Of a stretch of DNA of 9,798 nt, positions 6,475 through 9,798 are shown in pieces. Position 1 is the stretch's first letter. Every line of letters begins with the position of its first letter. Origin of the DNA: Burkholderiales bacterium UBA6064 (GTDB lineage Bacteria; Pseudomonadota; Gammaproteobacteria; Burkholderiales; Burkholderiaceae_B); contig DIYC01000142.1 in the NCBI GenBank assembly GCA_002428895.1, positions 76,153 through 85,950 on the forward strand, written 5' to 3'. Position numbers and translations under genes: made by a program. The notes below the pieces were generated by a model. The model saw only the letters and a program-made list of their open reading frames with translations, was not told where the DNA came from and did not search any database.

Positions 6475-7713
6475 CTACAGTTTTGCAATGGCAAGGGTGC
6501 CATTGGTTCCACCAAATCCAAACGAGTTTGAAAGCGCTAACGTGATAGTTAAATCTCTTGCTTCATTGGCGCAATAATCTAAATCACATCCCTCGCCAGG
6601 TTCAAATAAATTCATCGTTGGCGGCGAAAACTGATGATAAACAGCCAGAGTAGTAAACACAGCCTCTACACCACCGGCTGCACCCAGCAAATGACCCGTT
6701 TGGCTTTTAGTGGAATTAACAACCAGTTTTCTTGCCGTAGCATTAAATGCTTTTTTAACCGCCATTGTTTCAGCTAAATCACCTAATGGGGTTGATGTAC
6801 CATGGGCATTTAAATAAGAAACCTCATCGATATTACGCCTGGCGTTTTTAAGTGCGGCAAGCATACAACGTGCTGCCCCCTCCCCGTCCGCACAAGGTGC
6901 AGTCATATGATTGCCATCTGCACTCATGCCATAGCCGACCAATTCACCATAAATTTTCGCGCCACGTGCTTTCGCATGCTCATACTCTTCAAGCACCAAA
7001 ACCCCTGCCCCCTCGCCTAAAACAAAGCCATCGCGATCTTTATCCCAAGGCCTACTGGCTGTTTCTGGAGAATCATTTCGAGTTGACAAAGCACGCATGG
7101 CGGCAAAACCGCCAATTCCTAACTCAGATACAGTAGACTCAGCACCACCAGCAATCATGACATCTGCATCGCCATATTCAATAATTCGCGATGCTTCGCC
7201 AATTGAATGTGTTCCCGTGGTGCACGCAGTAACCAAAGCAATATTAGGGCCTTTTAGCCCATATTTAATTGAAAGGTGCCCAGAAATCATGTTAATGATA
7301 CTTCCAGGCACAAAAAAAGGAGAAATTCTACGGTAACCCTTTTCGAGAAACTCCGAATAAGTCCGTTCAATCATAGGTAATCCACCAATTCCAGAACCTA
7401 TGCTAACGCCAAAACGATGCGCATTCTGTTCTGTAACCTCAAGACCTGAATCTTGAAAGGCTTGAATTCCAGCTGCTAAACCATAATGGATAAATGTATC
7501 CATGCGAGACGCATCTTTTTTGGGAATATACGCCTCAACATCAAAATCTTTTACCTCACCTGCAATAGTCACAGATAAATTAGTGGTAGAAAATTTTGAT
7601 ATTGTTGATATACCCGACTTTCCAGTTTGCAAACTAGTTAAGACTTCTTGTATCGAATTTCCGATTGGAGAAACAACCCCCATACCTGTAATAACAACAC
7701 GACGGCGACTCAC
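6475..7713 (-). CDS. fabF: 3-oxoacyl-[acyl-carrier-protein] synthase II
   Basis: FabF condenses malonyl-ACP with a growing acyl-ACP, releasing CO2, and is the elongating ketosynthase of type II fatty acid synthesis. The 412-residue protein has the family length. The thiolase-fold active site is complete: nucleophile C164 in VTACTTGTHS, H304 in NAHGTSTPLGD and H341 in KSQTGHLLGAAGG, with K336 just before it. The gating loop SNSFGFGGTN is at 396-405. The start is GTG, with AGGGGAA 5 nt upstream; an ATG overlapping it by two bases leads straight to a stop. The gene follows acpP by 43 nt, the standard partner order. FabB is an alternative for ketosynthases in general, but the length and the acpP neighbour point to FabF. 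Confidence 0.98.
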   Translation of the reverse strand: MSRRRVVITGMGVVSPIGNSIQEVLTSLQTGKSGISTISKFSTTNLSVTIAGEVKDFDVEAYIPKKDASRMDTFIHYGLAAGIQAFQDSGLEVTEQNAHRFGVSIGSGIGGLPMIERTYSEFLEKGYRRISPFFVPGSIINMISGHLSIKYGLKGPNIALVTACTTGTHSIGEASRIIEYGDADVMIAGGAESTVSELGIGGFAAMRALSTRNDSPETASRPWDKDRDGFVLGEGAGVLVLEEYEHAKARGAKIYGELVGYGMSADGNHMTAPCADGEGAARCMLAALKNARRNIDEVSYLNAHGTSTPLGDLAETMAVKKAFNATARKLVVNSTKSQTGHLLGAAGGVEAVFTTLAVYHQFSPPTMNLFEPGEGCDLDYCANEARDLTITLALSNSFGFGGTNGTLAIAKL

Positions 7714-7718
7714 ATGCG

Positions 7719-7725
7719 TTCCCCT
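7719..7725 (-). promoter_or_regulatory. Ribosome binding site of fabF
   Basis: AGGGGAA ends 5 nt before the GTG at 7713. This strong site supports the GTG start in the absence of any in-frame ATG close by. Confidence 0.75.
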
Positions 7726-7756
7726 ATTGATTACACAAAAAATTATTGTAAAGTGA

Positions 7757-7993
7757 TTACTTAGATTTTACTTTCACATAATCAATTGCTTGCTGAACTG
7801 TTGTGATTTTCTCAGCTTCTTCATCAGGAATTTCAGTTTCAAATTCTTCTTCAAGTGCCATGACCAATTCAACGGTATCAAGTGAATCAGCACCTAAATC
7901 ATCAACAAATGACGATTGGGTTTTAATTTCATCTTCTTTAACGCCAAGCTGCTCAGCAACAATCTTTTTTACGCGTTGTTCAATATTTTCCAT
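7757..7993 (-). CDS. acpP: Acyl carrier protein
   Basis: AcpP carries acyl intermediates as thioesters on a phosphopantetheine arm and serves fatty acid, lipid A and other pathways in the cytoplasm. From the ATG at 7993 it has 78 residues, the standard size. The prosthetic group site is S37 in [10 protein letters not shown] (34-43). The protein is strongly acidic, with the recognition helix [23 protein letters not shown] fully typical, and the N-terminus [20 protein letters not shown] closely follows E. coli. A longer reading from 8032 adds 13 residues that are not part of the family and lacks the GGAGA site found 7 nt before 7993. It sits between fabG and fabF, which act on its cargo. Confidence 0.98.
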   Translation of the reverse strand: MENIEQRVKKIVAEQLGVKEDEIKTQSSFVDDLGADSLDTVELVMALEEEFETEIPDEEAEKITTVQQAIDYVKVKSK

Positions 7994-8000
7994 GAGGTAG

Positions 8001-8005
8001 TCTCC
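8001..8005 (-). promoter_or_regulatory. Ribosome binding site that decides the acpP start
   Basis: GGAGA stands 7 nt before the ATG at 7993. A strong site fits the very high expression usual for acyl carrier protein and excludes the upstream in-frame start at 8032. Confidence 0.75.
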
Positions 8006-8050
8006 AAAGTTTAAGTAAAAATAAGTATTCAAGTTAAGAAAAACTGAATG

Positions 8051-8803
8051 TTAACCCATCCACATGCCGCCATTGACATGTAATGTCGAACCTGTCACAT
8101 AACTCGCTTCATCACTGACTAAAAAGAGCACTGCAGAGGCAATATCTTGAACTGTACCCAACCTTCCTAACGGAATTTGCTGTTTAAGTTGTGCCACTTG
8201 AGTTTCAGCCAATTGAGCAGTCATATCTGTTGCAATAAACCCAGGTGCCACACAATTCACCGTGATATTACGAGACCCCAATTCACGTGCAAGCGATTTA
8301 GTCATGCCCATCACACCTGCTTTAGCTGCAGCATAATTAACTTGCCCAGCATTACCACTTTGACCAACCACAGAGGTAATATTGACAATACGCCCATTTC
8401 TTGCCTTCATCATCGGTTTAATGGCAAGTTTAGATAAAGTAAACACGGCAGAAAGATTGGTTTGAATCACATCATCCCATTCAGCATCTTTCATCCGCAT
8501 TGCAAGATTGTCGCGAGTAATGCCTGCGTTGTTGACTAAAATATGCGGCACTTTATTGGCTTGAGTTAATGTTTCAAACAAAGCAGCACACGCAGTTGCA
8601 TCGGTTACATTCAAACACACACCTTGACCTGAAAGACCATTGTTGGCCAAATAATCGGAAATAAGTTGTGCGCCCTGTTCTGTGGTAGCGGTGCCAACCA
8701 CATAAGCACCCGCTTGTGCAAGAGTCATAGAAATGGCTTGACCAATTCCTCTTGTTGCACCGGTCACCAACGCAACTTGATGAGATAAATTAAATAGTGT
8801 CAT
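8051..8803 (-). CDS. fabG: 3-oxoacyl-[acyl-carrier-protein] reductase
   Basis: FabG reduces 3-oxoacyl-ACP to 3-hydroxyacyl-ACP with NADPH, the first reduction of each elongation round. It is a classical short-chain dehydrogenase of 250 residues. The Rossmann nucleotide-binding motif TGATRGIG is at 14-21 and NNAG at 91-94. The catalytic tetrad is N116, S144, Y157 and K161 (YAAAK). The C-terminal VNGGMWM matches FabG rather than other short-chain dehydrogenases. The ATG lies 8 nt after the fabD stop, with only a weak AAGA ribosome site, so translation is probably coupled to fabD. The 57-nt gap to acpP holds no hairpin with a T run and no clear promoter that I can see. Confidence 0.98.
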   Translation of the reverse strand: MTLFNLSHQVALVTGATRGIGQAISMTLAQAGAYVVGTATTEQGAQLISDYLANNGLSGQGVCLNVTDATACAALFETLTQANKVPHILVNNAGITRDNLAMRMKDAEWDDVIQTNLSAVFTLSKLAIKPMMKARNGRIVNITSVVGQSGNAGQVNYAAAKAGVMGMTKSLARELGSRNITVNCVAPGFIATDMTAQLAETQVAQLKQQIPLGRLGTVQDIASAVLFLVSDEASYVTGSTLHVNGGMWMG

Positions 8804-8811
8804 ATATCTTG

Positions 8812-9762
8812 TTACTCAAATAATTGTAAAACTTCTTGAATCGATTCTGGACTTGAAATACTGACTGCGGGAACCTCAGTAATTCGTTTCACTAAACCAG
8901 TGAGTACTTTTCCAGGTCCGCATTCAACAAAAAGCTGAACCTCCTGATCAACCAAATACTGAATAGTTTCTACCCAACGAACCGGGTTATGGGCTTGCCG
9001 CACCAAACTATCTTTTAAAGCAACCGAACTTGTTTGCTGAATCACGTCTACATTGGTGATTAAGGGTATGCGTAAATTTTGAAGTTGAACTTGGTCAAGA
9101 TAACGCTTGAGTTGATCTGCTGCTGGCTTAAGTAAAGAAGAATGAAAAGGCGCAGAGACTGGTAACTCTAAAGCACGCTTTGCACCTGCTTGTTTAGCAA
9201 CTGCGCACAATGCTTTAATTCCTTGTTGAGTACCTGCAACAACTATTTGTGTTGGTGCGTTAAAATTGACTGCCTGAACCAACAAACCTTCTGCAGACAC
9301 CTGCTTACAAAGATCAACTACCGTTTGCGCTTCTAAACCTATAATTGCAGCCATACCCCCCTGCCCAACAGGAACTGCATTTTGCATAGAATTGGCCCTA
9401 AACCGTACAAGTTGGATTGCGTCATGAAATTGTAATCCGCCAGCAGCCGCAATTGCTGTGTACTCCCCTAAAGAGTGCCCAGCAACGTAATCTGGTTCAA
9501 CGCCACCCGCTTGCAACCAAGCCTGATAAATCAGGTACCCCGCAAACAACATCGCCGGTTGCGTATTTGCGGTAAGGTTAAGGGCGTCATCTGGGCCATT
9601 GCTGATTAAATCTGATAAGGCCTCCCCTAATACCGAATCGAGTAACTGAGAAAACTCTTTATAACGATTGATATAGGTTTGATTTTGTGAAAAAGTATTA
9701 AGCATTCCCACAGATTGCGAGCCTTGGCCTGGAAAAAGAAATGCTATTTTTTTTGTACTCAT
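8812..9762 (-). CDS. fabD: Malonyl-CoA:acyl carrier protein transacylase
   Basis: FabD transfers malonyl groups from coenzyme A to AcpP, supplying the extender unit used by FabF. The 316-residue protein has the family length. The N-terminal FPGQGSQ motif (10-16) contributes the oxyanion hole. The nucleophile S97 lies in GHSLGEY, the malonyl-binding arginine is R122 in VRFRAN, and the catalytic histidine is H207 in SAPFHS. The C-terminal GPGKVLTGL is also typical. The ATG at 9762 has no visible Shine-Dalgarno sequence, but the N-terminus STKKIAFLFPGQGSQ is exactly where the family begins. fabH is the usual upstream gene; only 36 nt remain before the window edge and I cannot identify it there. 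Confidence 0.98.
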   Translation of the reverse strand: MSTKKIAFLFPGQGSQSVGMLNTFSQNQTYINRYKEFSQLLDSVLGEALSDLISNGPDDALNLTANTQPAMLFAGYLIYQAWLQAGGVEPDYVAGHSLGEYTAIAAAGGLQFHDAIQLVRFRANSMQNAVPVGQGGMAAIIGLEAQTVVDLCKQVSAEGLLVQAVNFNAPTQIVVAGTQQGIKALCAVAKQAGAKRALELPVSAPFHSSLLKPAADQLKRYLDQVQLQNLRIPLITNVDVIQQTSSVALKDSLVRQAHNPVRWVETIQYLVDQEVQLFVECGPGKVLTGLVKRITEVPAVSISSPESIQEVLQLFE

Positions 9763-9798
9763 GATGTTAAAAAGAATTAATGAATGATGTGGTCAAAA

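Noticed and set aside
7714..7756. A terminator between acpP and fabF at the TTTTTT run.
   Set aside because: The T run has only a weak three- to four-base stem around it, and fabF has a strong ribosome site directly after, so it looks like an ordinary spacer.
7994..8032. A 91-residue acyl carrier protein starting at 8032.
   Set aside because: The family length is about 78 residues, and the GGAGA site selects the ATG at 7993.
9763..9798. The end of fabH, or a fabD promoter with TTGACC at the window edge.
   Set aside because: The 36 nt are too short to identify fabH, and no good -10 hexamer follows TTGACC at 16-18 nt.
1..9798. A hidden novel system such as a defence island, toxin pair, CRISPR array or mobile element.
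   Set aside because: All but one of the genes are conserved core genes with intact active sites. There are no direct repeat arrays, transposase motifs, tRNA-like ends or compositional breaks that I can see.

Overview
The window is a densely packed, single-strand stretch of housekeeping DNA from a bacterium. Every recognisable gene reads on the minus strand, so transcription runs from high to low coordinates. In that order the genes are fabD, fabG, acpP, fabF, a small uncharacterised gene, mucD/degP, lepA, lepB, rnc and era (cut by the left edge). The DNA is AT-rich (roughly 40% GC by eye). The fab cluster followed by mucD-lepA-lepB-rnc-era is the arrangement I know from Betaproteobacteria. 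Era and LepA also read as betaproteobacterial, for example a DTPGFQTKH stretch in Era. I infer a low-GC betaproteobacterium; the genus cannot be fixed from this window.

Right half (6475-9762): fatty acid elongation. FabD loads malonyl onto the acyl carrier protein, AcpP carries the chain, FabG reduces the ketoacyl intermediate and FabF condenses the next unit. All four have intact active sites and are spaced as one operon (8, 57 and 43 nt gaps).

Middle (4259-6474): fabF is followed after 15 nt by a 144-codon gene of unknown function, possibly a divergent YgfX/CptA-like protein. A 187-nt intergenic region rich in short palindromes comes next, then a periplasmic HtrA-family protease. In the betaproteobacterial layout I remember, the sigma-E module (rpoE and its anti-sigma genes) lies between fabF and mucD. 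It is absent here.

Left half (1-4258): lepA, lepB, rnc and era are separated by only 1, 6 and 1 nt and are surely co-transcribed. They cover translation (LepA), export (signal peptidase I), RNA processing (RNase III) and 30S assembly (Era). A strong hairpin with a U-tract lies directly before lepA, so read-through or attenuation may set expression of this block.

I chose internal starts for mucD, lepA, lepB and acpP on ribosome-binding-site and family-length grounds. rnc, era and fabF start with GTG. No stretch above 300 nt lacks a gene. I see no tRNA, rRNA, CRISPR array, insertion sequence or phage gene, and nothing that amounts to a new multi-gene system. The points most worth a second look are the fabF-mucD junction, the terminator in front of lepA, and a GC-rich palindrome inside lepB.
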